Shown here piece after piece: positions 55,219 through 63,626 of a stretch of DNA of 64,000 nucleotides. Each line of letters opens with the position of its first letter. Positions within the stretch are counted from its first letter, which is position 1. A program made the position numbers and the translations under genes. The stretch spans positions 10,937 to 74,936 of the forward strand of contig CAJUAE010000007.1 in NCBI GenBank assembly GCA_910583965.1. The letters run 5' to 3'. The DNA is from an uncultured Lachnospiraceae bacterium (lineage in GTDB: Bacteria > Bacillota > Clostridia > Lachnospirales > Lachnospiraceae). A model generated the notes under the pieces. The model saw only the letters and a program-made list of their open reading frames with translations. It had not been told where the DNA came from and made no database searches.

Positions 55219-55249
55219 TAAAAAGGACCCCCGAAAACTCGGGAGTCCC
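55219..55249 (-). terminator. Terminator of flagellin F3
   Basis: GGACTCCCGA/TCGGGGGTCC stem (arms 55225-55234 and 55239-55248) followed by TTTTT on the minus strand. Confidence 0.85.
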
Positions 55250-55294
55250 TTTCTCATGGTAGATCGAAACGTTCGTTTCTTGCGGAATCGATGA

Positions 55295-56701
55295 TTACTG
55301 TAACAAGCTAAGTACACCCTGGTTTGCCTGGTTGGACTGAGCCAGCATAGACTGGCCTGCCTGCGCAAGGATGTTATTATTTGAATATTTCACCATCTCT
55401 GTAGCCATATCTGTATCACGGATCTGGCTCTCTGCGGCTGTCGTATTTTCTACAACGTTATCCAAGTTATTAATGGTATGCTCTAATCTATTCTGAACAG
55501 CACCGAGAAGCGATCTCTGTGCAGATACATGTGCAACTGCCTCTGCAATCGAATCAATTGCATAAGTTGCAGATGCTCCTGAGTCGTCCTTTACATTTAG
55601 ACCATAGATGCCTAATCCCTTGGTATCGAGCGCATCAATCTTCACGCCGATCTTGTTCGTCATATCGGCATCAGCACCCACATGAAGGCTGAAATTCAAC
55701 GTTTCCTGAACAGAAGAAAGACCTTTCTCTGAAATCTTGAAAACTGCCTTACCTTCCATTGAATCTAAGTCCACTTCCAGAACCGTAGATTTCTTTTCAT
55801 TTGCGCCAATATTATTGGCAAGTCGTAATTCTTGCTGGATCTTTTCATATGCCACCTTAGTTGTGATAACAGATGCATTGGTATCATCGATACCATCTTC
55901 TCCAGTTTCGCCTTTCATATTGACATCATCTTTCATAACATGATATGTCTTGCCATTGTACAATACTGTACTCTGCTCGCTAATCTTTCCCTGAATATCC
56001 TTAAGCTCCAAAATATTCTTGTCAGGATTTGCAATCGTTGCAACTGTATACTGCACGCCATCAACCGTAATCAACTCTCCTGCACTTGCCTTGCTAATTG
56101 CTATGGAAGCTGCTGTAACACCATCCGCACCACTCACTCCGATACTGTACTCCTTGCCTCCAATACTGATACTGTCGCCAAAATTCAAAGCATTCATAAT
56201 AAAGGTTGCCATTTTCGCGCCGTCCTGAAGCTGACCATCTATTCCAGCATCCTTCGCTGCCAGATATCTTTCAACTCTACCCGCATCACCTTTTAACAAA
56301 TATATCTCATTGAATTTTGTTGTCTCTGCTACACGATCAATTTCAGTCAAGAGCTGTGTAACCTCGTCCTGAATGGTCTGACGATCAGAAAGAGAATTGG
56401 TGCCGTTTGCTGCCTTTACTGCAAGTTCATTCATTCTCTGCAACATATCATGCACTTCTGTCAAAGCGCCTTCTGCTGTCTGTACTGCACTGATACCATC
56501 TTCAGCATTCGTAGAAGCCTGAGTAAGACCTCTAATCTGCTTTCTCATTTTCTCTGATATGGAAAGCCCCGCTGCATCATCTGCTGCTCGATTGATTCTA
56601 TATCCTGAAGAAAGCTTCTCTGAAGATTTCGATAAACCGCTATTTGTAATTCCTAACATTCTATTTGCGTTCATTGCTCTAAGATTGTGCTGTACTACCA
56701 T
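55295..56701 (-). CDS. Flagellin (F3)
   Basis: 468 residues from the start at 56701 (AAGGAGG eight bases upstream). D0/D1 regions are nearly identical to F1 and F2 ([40 protein letters not shown]). The variable region (about 140-345) has the same frame as F1/F2 (GGKEYSIG, ITVDGVQYTVA, VLYNGKTYHVM) but with clear divergence, so it is an older duplicate. Sigma-28 promoter at 56916-56942 and CsrA-like hairpins in the leader. Confidence 0.95.
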   Translation of the reverse strand: MVVQHNLRAMNANRMLGITNSGLSKSSEKLSSGYRINRAADDAAGLSISEKMRKQIRGLTQASTNAEDGISAVQTAEGALTEVHDMLQRMNELAVKAANGTNSLSDRQTIQDEVTQLLTEIDRVAETTKFNEIYLLKGDAGRVERYLAAKDAGIDGQLQDGAKMATFIMNALNFGDSISIGGKEYSIGVSGADGVTAASIAISKASAGELITVDGVQYTVATIANPDKNILELKDIQGKISEQSTVLYNGKTYHVMKDDVNMKGETGEDGIDDTNASVITTKVAYEKIQQELRLANNIGANEKKSTVLEVDLDSMEGKAVFKISEKGLSSVQETLNFSLHVGADADMTNKIGVKIDALDTKGLGIYGLNVKDDSGASATYAIDSIAEAVAHVSAQRSLLGAVQNRLEHTINNLDNVVENTTAAESQIRDTDMATEMVKYSNNNILAQAGQSMLAQSNQANQGVLSLLQ

Positions 56702-56709
56702 AATATTAC

Positions 56710-56775
56710 CTCCTTGTAATTGCCGCATGCGACTCCTCACTTGCGGTTGTCAAAGGCGACTCCCTTCGCCTGTTT
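56710..56775 (-). promoter_or_regulatory. CsrA-like hairpins in the F3 leader
   Basis: On the minus strand AGGCGA-AGGGAG-TCGCCT (6-bp stem, six-base loop with GGA), then CCGCA...TGCGG enclosing GAGGAG. Both lie within 70 nt of the ribosome site, matching the layout of CsrA targets in hag leaders. Confidence 0.5.
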
Positions 56776-56915
56776 TTGTTCCATTTTTAACCCTATTTAG
56801 TTTTATTTTATATTCCCCGGAAATTGCTTTAAATTCCACTTCGGCATCAACCTAAAGTTTTTACCGGTTTTATATTGTGAATAAGTTATCATTCTATTTC
56901 TTATTCACATATTAT

Positions 56916-56942
56916 ATATCGGAAAATTTTCTCAAGACTTAA
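56916..56942 (-). promoter_or_regulatory. Sigma-28 promoter of flagellin F3
   Basis: On the minus strand TTAA (56939-56942), 15-bp spacer, TCCGATAT (56916-56923). The long leader runs about 200 nt to the start. Confidence 0.7.
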
Positions 56943-57099
56943 TAGTTGTCAGGCAACTTTTTGTATTTCTTTAATTTTTTATTTAATAGATACAATTATT
57001 TCTTTCTAATTAGAGTATAATGATATTAATAAGCTTTCTTTATAGACGCATCTGTTCGTGAATATTAAATTGATTTCGCAGCACATGGCATAGACGAAA

Positions 57100-57129
57100 A
57101 AGAGCAGGGGAAAAATTTCCCCTGCTCGA
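57100..57129 (-). terminator. Terminator of the 57134 glycosyltransferase
   Basis: GAGCAGGGGAAA (57102-57113) / TTTCCCCTGCTC (57116-57127), perfect 12-bp stem, then TTTTTC on the minus strand. Confidence 0.85.
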
Positions 57130-57133
57130 TTTC

Positions 57134-58201
57134 TTACTGATTCAATTTTTTATTGCGCGCTTCAATACACTCCTCATATTTCTCACGAAATGCCCAAACC
57201 ATCTCTGCATTTCCCATCTCATTATATATATTAATAATATATCGATAGCACTGAAGTAAATCGTCCCCCAATGTATCCACATCGGGCAAAATTGAAGTTT
57301 GAATAAAAAGAACAAGTGCTTTTAACGGATTTCCATTATTATATAATACCTGTGCATGTGTATACGTAAACTTAGCTGTTCGACATTGTTTTGCATACCG
57401 CTCCATAAGTGCCAGTGCCTCATCGCCGCGCTGTGCCAGTGTATAAAGCCCCGCCAACATCTGAATTGAAATCTCCACATATGGATACTCGACATTGTTG
57501 TTTAACGCCAAAGACTTCTCATATAAAGTAATTGCTTTCTCAACATTTCCAAGCACACGCTCTGACTGTGCCGCCTGAAAATTCATATAAGGGTCATCAG
57601 GATTCTCGGCAATCACATCATATAAAAGTTCCAGATTCCGCTGATTCTTCCTAATCTTTTCTTCGTCTGACACTGCATATCCATAATGCTCCACGTCGAT
57701 AGGAAGCATAAAGTTGGTCACAGACTCTCCAAACTTATCCTCCTCCATATAGGTAATCTGTTCATGAATTGGCAATACAAAGCGATAATATCTCCTGTCA
57801 TAAAACCGAATCACATCATCCGTTGTAAACTCTTTTTTTCCATTTGCATAAGATAAATTTCTAAGCCGAATACTTCCGACATAACGCGGATATTGCTTCA
57901 TAAGCTTTTGTATTTCCTTGACATCTGCTTTACATACATACTCATCACAGTCTAAAATCAATATCCAGTTATTAGAAGCGTTTGCCACACAGAAATTTCT
58001 CGCCGCACTAAAATCATTAATCCATGCAAAATCAAGGACTTTATCTGCATATTTTTCTGCAATCTCTCTGGTGTGGTCTGTGGAACCTGTATCTGTCACA
58101 ACAATCTCAAAGCCATATGACTGCAAGCGTTTGAGACATTCCTCAATATATTTTTCTTCATTCTTTGCGATGATACAAACAGAAATGGGTATTTTTGACA
58201 T
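57134..58201 (-). CDS. GT2-TPR glycosyltransferase (flagellin partner)
   Basis: 355 residues. ISVCIIAKNEEKYIEECLKR, VTDTGSTDHTREIAEKY (37-42 DTGSTD), WINDFSAARNFC and LILDCDEYVCKAD (84-87 DCDE). PIDVEHYGYAVSDEEKIRKN and TPR-like helices (VEKAITLYEKSLALNN) follow. It is downstream of flagellin F2 but separated by a terminator and a repeat. Predicted flagellin glycosyltransferase; donor unknown. Confidence 0.85.
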   Translation of the reverse strand: MSKIPISVCIIAKNEEKYIEECLKRLQSYGFEIVVTDTGSTDHTREIAEKYADKVLDFAWINDFSAARNFCVANASNNWILILDCDEYVCKADVKEIQKLMKQYPRYVGSIRLRNLSYANGKKEFTTDDVIRFYDRRYYRFVLPIHEQITYMEEDKFGESVTNFMLPIDVEHYGYAVSDEEKIRKNQRNLELLYDVIAENPDDPYMNFQAAQSERVLGNVEKAITLYEKSLALNNNVEYPYVEISIQMLAGLYTLAQRGDEALALMERYAKQCRTAKFTYTHAQVLYNNGNPLKALVLFIQTSILPDVDTLGDDLLQCYRYIINIYNEMGNAEMVWAFREKYEECIEARNKKLNQ

Positions 58202-58205
58202 AGTT

Positions 58206-58287
58206 TCCTCCTATTGAATCAAGCAGGGAAGATCCATCTTCCTCTACTCGCGCGCCGGACGCGGACAGCTTTCGCTGCATAGTTCCT
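58206..58287. repeat. Terminator-tail repeat between F2 and its glycosyltransferase
   Basis: CAAGCAGGGAAGAT/ATCTTCCTCTACT hairpin, then GCGCGCCGGACGCGGACAGC and TTTCGCTGCATAGTTCCTA, the same unit as at 13578-13618. It begins right after the F2 terminator. Confidence 0.65.
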
Positions 58288-58293
58288 AAATAT

Positions 58294-58327
58294 CAAAAGG
58301 GAAACCAATGGACTGGCTTCCCTTTTG
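58294..58327 (-). terminator. Terminator of flagellin F2
   Basis: CAAAAGGGAA-CCA / TGG-TTCCCTTTTG stem (58294-58327) with one mismatch pair, followed by ATATTT on the minus strand. Confidence 0.75.
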
Positions 58328-58379
58328 TATATATGAATGGATAGTATCAAAGTAATATCTGATACGGATGATTCGGTCA

Positions 58380-59810
58380 TTATCCTAAGAGTGACAATAC
58401 ACCCTGGTTCGCCTGATTTGATTGTGCAAGCATTGACTGACCTGCCTGAGCAAGGATATTATTATTTGAATACTTAACCATCTCTGTAGCCATATCTGTA
58501 TCACGAATCTGGCTCTCTGCGGCTGTTGTATTCTCAACAACATTATCCAAATTGTTGATTGTGTGCTCCAATCTGTTCTGAACAGCACCGAGCAGTGATC
58601 TCTGTGCAGATACCCTTGCCACTGCATCTGCGATTGCATCAATTGCATAGGTAGCGGATGCTCCGGAATTATCCTTTACATTGATTCCCTTGATGCCAAG
58701 TCCTGCTGTATCCATTGTATCAATTCTTACATTAATCTTGTTGGTCATATCAGCGTCTGCGCCTACATGGAGACTAAAATTCAATGCTTCTTTCTGCTGA
58801 TAAGTTCCTTTTGTAATTGCAAATCCTACTGTAGTTGCACCTGTAGCCTGTTTCAATTGAGAAACTGATACCTTTGTCATATTCAGATAGCTTGTAGTAG
58901 CATCTGTTCCAATAGTATTGGCAAGCCTCAGCTCCTGAAGAATCTTCGTGTATGCTGCTGTTGTGGTAATTATACTATCATCCACATCATCAATACCATC
59001 TGATGTTGTATTTGTCTTCTTCGTTGTATCATATTTATCTGTCATTACCTTATAGTTCTTGCCATTGTATACAACAGAACTTCCCTCGGCAACCTTGCCT
59101 TGTATGGATGCGATTGTCAGAATATTCTTATCAACATTAACAGCCGTCGCACCTGCTGCAACAGTATACTGAACCCCGTCTACTGTAATCAATTCACCAG
59201 CGCTGGCACTCTTAATAGAACTTGTTATATCGGATACCTTAGAGCTGCCAATTGTATACTCTTTGCCGCCGATTTTAATGGTATCGCCAAGCTTTAACTC
59301 ATTCATTACAAAAGTTGCCATTGTTGCGCCGTCAGAAAGCTTTCCTGTCAAACCTGCATCTTTACCTGTTGCATACTTTGTAACAAAATCTGTGTCACCC
59401 TTTAACAGATACGCCTCATTAAACTTTGTCGTCTCTGCTACACGGTCGATTTCTGTCAAAAGCTGATCCACTTCATCTTGAATCGTCTGACGGTCTGAAA
59501 GAGAGTTTGTGCCATTTGCTGCTTTTACTGCCAATTCATTCATTCTCTGCAGCATATCATGCACTTCTGTCAAAGCGCCTTCTGCTGTCTGCACGGAACT
59601 AATACCATCTTCTGCATTTAAAGATGCCTGTGAAAGACCTCTTATTTGTTTTCTCATTTTCTCGGAAATTGAAAGACCTGCTGCATCATCCGCCGCTCTG
59701 TTTACCTTGTAGCCTGAAGAAAGCTTTTCTGCTGACTTGGAAAGCGTTCCCTGTGTGATGCCTAACATTCTGTTTGAATTCATTGCTCTAAGATTGTGCT
59801 GTACTACCAT
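58380..59810 (-). CDS. Flagellin (F2), near-duplicate of F1
   Basis: 476 residues. Same length as F1 and identical over long stretches in both conserved ends and much of the variable region ([37 protein letters not shown]). Differences cluster at about residues 190-300. AAGGAGG precedes the start. Sigma-28 promoter at 60029-60055; the leader has a CGGG/CCCG hairpin with ATGGA in its loop (CsrA-like). Confidence 0.96.
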   Translation of the reverse strand: MVVQHNLRAMNSNRMLGITQGTLSKSAEKLSSGYKVNRAADDAAGLSISEKMRKQIRGLSQASLNAEDGISSVQTAEGALTEVHDMLQRMNELAVKAANGTNSLSDRQTIQDEVDQLLTEIDRVAETTKFNEAYLLKGDTDFVTKYATGKDAGLTGKLSDGATMATFVMNELKLGDTIKIGGKEYTIGSSKVSDITSSIKSASAGELITVDGVQYTVAAGATAVNVDKNILTIASIQGKVAEGSSVVYNGKNYKVMTDKYDTTKKTNTTSDGIDDVDDSIITTTAAYTKILQELRLANTIGTDATTSYLNMTKVSVSQLKQATGATTVGFAITKGTYQQKEALNFSLHVGADADMTNKINVRIDTMDTAGLGIKGINVKDNSGASATYAIDAIADAVARVSAQRSLLGAVQNRLEHTINNLDNVVENTTAAESQIRDTDMATEMVKYSNNNILAQAGQSMLAQSNQANQGVLSLLG

Positions 59811-60028
59811 AATTTTACCTCCTTGTATTCACCATGATATATTTAGATTTGGATATCATAGTGTATGCGGGCACTTCCATTTACCCGTGGCAATTCCTTT
59901 TGCCTACCTTTAAGTTACTTCGATTGCTGTAACTATACTATCCATGTAAGTTACATTTTGTAATACTATCCTATTATATTCTATATTCAATTGTCTTGTA
60001 AGCGGTATTCTTGTTGCTTACATTATAT

Positions 60029-60055
60029 ATATCGGAACGTATTCAAAATACTTTA
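60029..60055 (-). promoter_or_regulatory. Sigma-28 promoter of flagellin F2
   Basis: On the minus strand TAAA (60052-60055), 15-bp spacer, TCCGATAT (60029-60036). Confidence 0.85.
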
Positions 60056-60180
60056 GTCTTTTTTACAATATTTTTTTATTTTTTTGAACTTTTTCAATTA
60101 TTCAAATAATACCAAAAAGTAAATCAATTATGTTAACTTAAATACCAAAATCCAGTTCTGAAAAATATATCTGTATGTAA

Positions 60181-60211
60181 AAAAGACCACCGCACTCTGC
60201 GGTGGTCTTTA
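60181..60211 (-). terminator. Terminator of flagellin F1
   Basis: AAAGACCACCGCA (60182-60194) / TGCGGTGGTCTTT (60198-60210), 13-bp perfect stem with a 3-nt loop, then TTTT on the minus strand. Confidence 0.9.
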
Positions 60212-60244
60212 AATCTATGATATCATCTATCGCTATGATAATGA

Positions 60245-61675
60245 TTAGCCAAGTATGCTCAATACACCCTGGTTAGACTGGTTAGCCTGTGCAAGCATTG
60301 ACTGACCTGCCTGAGAAAGGATATTGTTGTTAGAATACTTAACCATCTCTGTAGCCATATCTGTATCGCGGATCTGGCTCTCTGCGGCTGTTGTATTCTC
60401 AACTACGTTATCCAAGTTGTTGATTGTGTGCTCTAATCTGTTCTGAACAGCACCGAGCAGAGATCTCTGTGCAGATACCTTTGCAACTGCGTCTGCGATT
60501 GCATCGATTGCATATGTAGCAGATGCACCAGAATTGTCTTTTACATTCAAGCCCTTGATGCCAAGTCCTGCTGTATCCATTGTGTCAATTCTTACATTAA
60601 TCTTATTGGTCATATCAGCATCTGCACCTACATGAAGGCTGAAGTTCAATGCTTCTTTCTGCTGATAGGTTCCCTTTGTAATTGCAAAGCCTACTGTAGT
60701 TGCACCTGTAGCCGATTTCAATTGAGAAACTGATACCTTTGTCATATTCAGATAACTTGTTGTAGCATCTGTTCCAATAGTATTGGCAAGCCTCAATTCC
60801 TGAAGAATCTTCTTATATGCTGCTGCTGTGGTGATTATGGTATCATCTACATCATCAATACCATCTGCCTTTGTACCATCCTTCTTTGTAGCATCAACCT
60901 TATCTGTCATAACTTTATAATCTTTGCCGTTATATACAACGGAACTTCCATCGCTTACCTTTGCCTTGATAGAAGCGATTGTAAGAACATTCTTATCAAC
61001 ATTAACAGCCGTTGCACCTGCTGCAACCGTATACTGTACGCCATCTACTGTAATCAGCTCGCCAGCTTTAGCAGTTCCAATAGAGCCAGTTACCTTTGTC
61101 TTATCTGTTGTACCAATTGTATACTCCTTACCGCCAATCTTAACAGTATCGCCAAGCTTCAGTTCGTTCATTACAAATGTAGCTTTTGTAGCGCCGTCAG
61201 AAAGTTTTCCTACCAAGCCTGCATCCTTACCTGTCGCATACTTTGTAACGAAATCTGTGTCACCCTTTAACAGATATGTCTCATTAAACTTTGTTGTCTC
61301 AGCAACACGGTCAATTTCTGTGAGGAGCTGATCAACCTCGTCCTGGATTGTCTGACGGTCAGAGAGAGAGTTTGTGCCGTTAGAAGCCTTAACTGCCAGC
61401 TCATTCATACGCTGTAACATATCATGTACTTCTGTCAAAGCGCCTTCTGCTGTCTGCACAGAACTAATACCATCTTCTGCGTTCAAAGATGCCTGTGTAA
61501 GACCTCTGATCTGTTTTCTCATTTTCTCGGAAATTGAAAGACCTGCTGCATCATCCGCTGCTCTGTTTACTTTGTAACCAGAAGAAAGCTTCTCTGCTGA
61601 TTTAGAAAGAGTTCCCTGTGTGATGCCTAACATTCTGTTAGAATTCATAGCTCTAAGATTGTGCTGTACTACCAT
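60245..61675 (-). CDS. Flagellin (F1), probably the major filament subunit
   Basis: 476 residues from the start at 61675 (AAGGAGG eight bases upstream). D0/D1: [41 protein letters not shown]-terminal IRDTDMATEMVKYSNNNILS and SNQGVLSILG. No cysteines in the conserved ends. It has the best sigma-28 promoter of the locus (TAAA-N15-GCCGATAT) and a textbook CsrA-like hairpin, so it is probably the most strongly expressed; that is inferred. Confidence 0.96.
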   Translation of the reverse strand: MVVQHNLRAMNSNRMLGITQGTLSKSAEKLSSGYKVNRAADDAAGLSISEKMRKQIRGLTQASLNAEDGISSVQTAEGALTEVHDMLQRMNELAVKASNGTNSLSDRQTIQDEVDQLLTEIDRVAETTKFNETYLLKGDTDFVTKYATGKDAGLVGKLSDGATKATFVMNELKLGDTVKIGGKEYTIGTTDKTKVTGSIGTAKAGELITVDGVQYTVAAGATAVNVDKNVLTIASIKAKVSDGSSVVYNGKDYKVMTDKVDATKKDGTKADGIDDVDDTIITTAAAYKKILQELRLANTIGTDATTSYLNMTKVSVSQLKSATGATTVGFAITKGTYQQKEALNFSLHVGADADMTNKINVRIDTMDTAGLGIKGLNVKDNSGASATYAIDAIADAVAKVSAQRSLLGAVQNRLEHTINNLDNVVENTTAAESQIRDTDMATEMVKYSNNNILSQAGQSMLAQANQSNQGVLSILG

Positions 61676-61699
61676 AAATTTACCTCCTTGTGATTGCCT

Positions 61700-61721
61700 C
61701 CTCAAATATCCTTATCTGAGG
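61700..61721 (-). promoter_or_regulatory. CsrA-like hairpin in the F1 leader
   Basis: On the minus strand CCTCAGAT-AAGGAT-ATTTGAGG: 8-bp stem (one G-U pair) with a six-base loop centred on GGA, 25 nt before the start codon and just upstream of the AAGGAGG ribosome site. It matches the preferred CsrA target form. Confidence 0.65.
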
Positions 61722-61994
61722 TGTGTCTATGGACAAATCCTTTTATCCACTTCTATGACACGCGCGTTTTTTATATATTTAGTTGTCTTTGCAGTGATAC
61801 TTTATGAAATCTTATCACTGCGATCTATTACACTCAATATCAAACTCTGATATTAAGTTGTAACCTTTATATAATATCCGAATCCAGCCGCTTGGTTGGC
61901 GCGCCTGCTATATGCAGCCTTCCTCGGTTATTAACTGTAATAACTAAATGTAGCTTTTGCACGAAAGATTTGATTATTTCAACCTTTGCTATAT

Positions 61995-62021
61995 ATATCG
62001 GCTGGTGTCTAAAATACTTTA
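61995..62021 (-). promoter_or_regulatory. Sigma-28 promoter of flagellin F1
   Basis: On the minus strand TAAA (62018-62021), 15-bp spacer, GCCGATAT (61995-62002): an exact match to the firmicute consensus. The leader is about 310 nt. Nothing further was recognised between here and the GT8 gene stop at 62245. Confidence 0.9.
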
Positions 62022-62244
62022 TAGCTATTTTTAATATTTTGCATAAACTTTTTATTTTGTTGCAAATACTGTATTTTTATGCGATTTAACTTGCCGATTC
62101 TTATCTTCTTTCTGTCTGCTTTCTCATTCTATAACAAAAACCCACAGGATGCAACCCCATTTTAAATATTCAGAATATTCAATTTTTTCCAAATATTCAA
62201 ACAATTTTACTGTAATATAGTACATAAAACTATTTTCATGTGAC

Positions 62245-63231
62245 TTATTCAGCAGTGTCCGCCTTTGCCAAAATTTGTTCTGTCATCATGGCATATTTTT
62301 GCCATGCATTATAATACCGTGCCTGTCCTGGCCGCAAATCTTCCATGGGTCGCAATCCTTCTTTTGTCTGAAACCGTTCCAATAAGACAGGGTATTGCAC
62401 AGACCAGGGCTTGCTGACATTATCTCCTGCAAAATGAATTATAACTGGTCTATAATTTGGCTCCCCTGCCTCGAAATTGTAAAACCATAGGCAAAAATTA
62501 TATGGCATATACCCCAACGCTCGTATTTCAGGATATCTATAATAACGCACATCACCGACAAACGCTGCTGACAGCAAACCCTGATCGCCAAAGTAGACAG
62601 GCGGTTCTACATCCTTGCGAACCTTTACCAGCTCTCCTGCCAGATATAGAAAGTCCTGCAGGCTTAGATTATCCCTGCGCATCTTGTCCAGATTTAACAC
62701 ATAAGAACCAGAATTAAAAATTCCTCTCAAAATATAAGACAAATGTATAAAATTCTGTGCGCCTAGATCCTCTGGTTCATACAATACAGCTTCGCCATTG
62801 GAAACTTTATACCGCCCACCAGTCACAATCAGCGAATTTCCCTGAAAATCATAGTTATAATACGATTCGATATCGCCTAACACAAGGGTGTCTCCTGCAT
62901 CCAGATACAGAGCTCTATCTGCGGTCTCTGGCAGAAGCTGGTGCGCACAGAGCGCATAATATGCCTCTCCCGACCAGCCGCCGCCATATTTTGCTAATTC
63001 CTCATACGCCTCTGGATTTGGCACCACAATTTCATGAAAAGTAATGTTGTTATACTCGTCACACAATCTCTGCAGCATTTCAATATTGTGGGGATCAATC
63101 CGACTATGCAGCAAATAATAATCAATGTTGGCATCTTTTAGGTTCGATGCGATTGCTGTGATGCCGACTGCAACATACGCTGCCAGATTATTGTCACAGG
63201 ATGTTATAATATTATAATGTTTTTTCTTCAT
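62245..63231 (-). CDS. GT8-family glycosyltransferase
   Basis: 328 residues. YNIITSCDNNLAAYVAVGIT at the N-terminus and the metal-binding LYLDAGDTLVLGDI (D111, D114; DxxD in the DxD place) fit the GT8 retaining transferases that use UDP-glucose or UDP-galactose. VIIHFAGDNVSKPW near residue 275 is the matching C-terminal HxxGxxKPW-like motif. AAGGAG lies seven bases before the start. Situated between csrA and flagellin F1, so flagellar or surface glycosylation is likely but unproven. Confidence 0.85.
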   Translation of the reverse strand: MKKKHYNIITSCDNNLAAYVAVGITAIASNLKDANIDYYLLHSRIDPHNIEMLQRLCDEYNNITFHEIVVPNPEAYEELAKYGGGWSGEAYYALCAHQLLPETADRALYLDAGDTLVLGDIESYYNYDFQGNSLIVTGGRYKVSNGEAVLYEPEDLGAQNFIHLSYILRGIFNSGSYVLNLDKMRRDNLSLQDFLYLAGELVKVRKDVEPPVYFGDQGLLSAAFVGDVRYYRYPEIRALGYMPYNFCLWFYNFEAGEPNYRPVIIHFAGDNVSKPWSVQYPVLLERFQTKEGLRPMEDLRPGQARYYNAWQKYAMMTEQILAKADTAE

Positions 63232-63322
63232 TTTGTACTCCTTATACTAATATAAAAACAAGTGTTCAACCAACTAAAGAAGACTTTCTCCACTCGCCAC
63301 TCTGAACGTCTGTTTGTATAAA

Positions 63323-63352
63323 TAGAAGAAAGAGTAACACTATCGCTACTCT
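63323..63352 (-). terminator. Terminator of fliW-csrA
   Basis: AGAGTA/TACTCT stem (63331-63352) followed by TTCTTCTATTT on the minus strand, 17 bp after the csrA stop. Confidence 0.7.
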
Positions 63353-63368
63353 CCCTTTTATACCATTT

Positions 63369-63599
63369 TTATTTTTTACTTCCAAACAAGCTTGCGAGCT
63401 GTTTCATGCCTTCCATATTTGCAGACGCTTCTTTGTTTGCTTCCTGTATCTGAATATATACTTCCTTTCGGTACACAGGTACCTCCTTCGGTGCGCTGAT
63501 ACCTATTTTTACTTGCTCACCTTTAATGTCAAGCACCGTAATTTCGATGTCATTATTGATCATTAAAGCCTCGCCCTTTTTTCTTGATAGTGCCAGCAT
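63369..63599 (-). CDS. csrA: Carbon storage regulator CsrA
   Basis: 76 residues from the start at 63599 (AGGTGA six bases upstream). MLALSRKKGEALMINNDIEI and KIGISAPKEVPVYRKEVY are the conserved RNA-binding strands, including the basic start and the GISAP loop. Represses translation of flagellin mRNA by covering the ribosome site; FliW antagonises it when flagellin is exported. 27 bp behind fliW. Confidence 0.96.
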   Translation of the reverse strand: MLALSRKKGEALMINNDIEITVLDIKGEQVKIGISAPKEVPVYRKEVYIQIQEANKEASANMEGMKQLASLFGSKK

Positions 63600-63626
63600 G
63601 TCATTCACCTGCCTTCTTTCTTAGTC

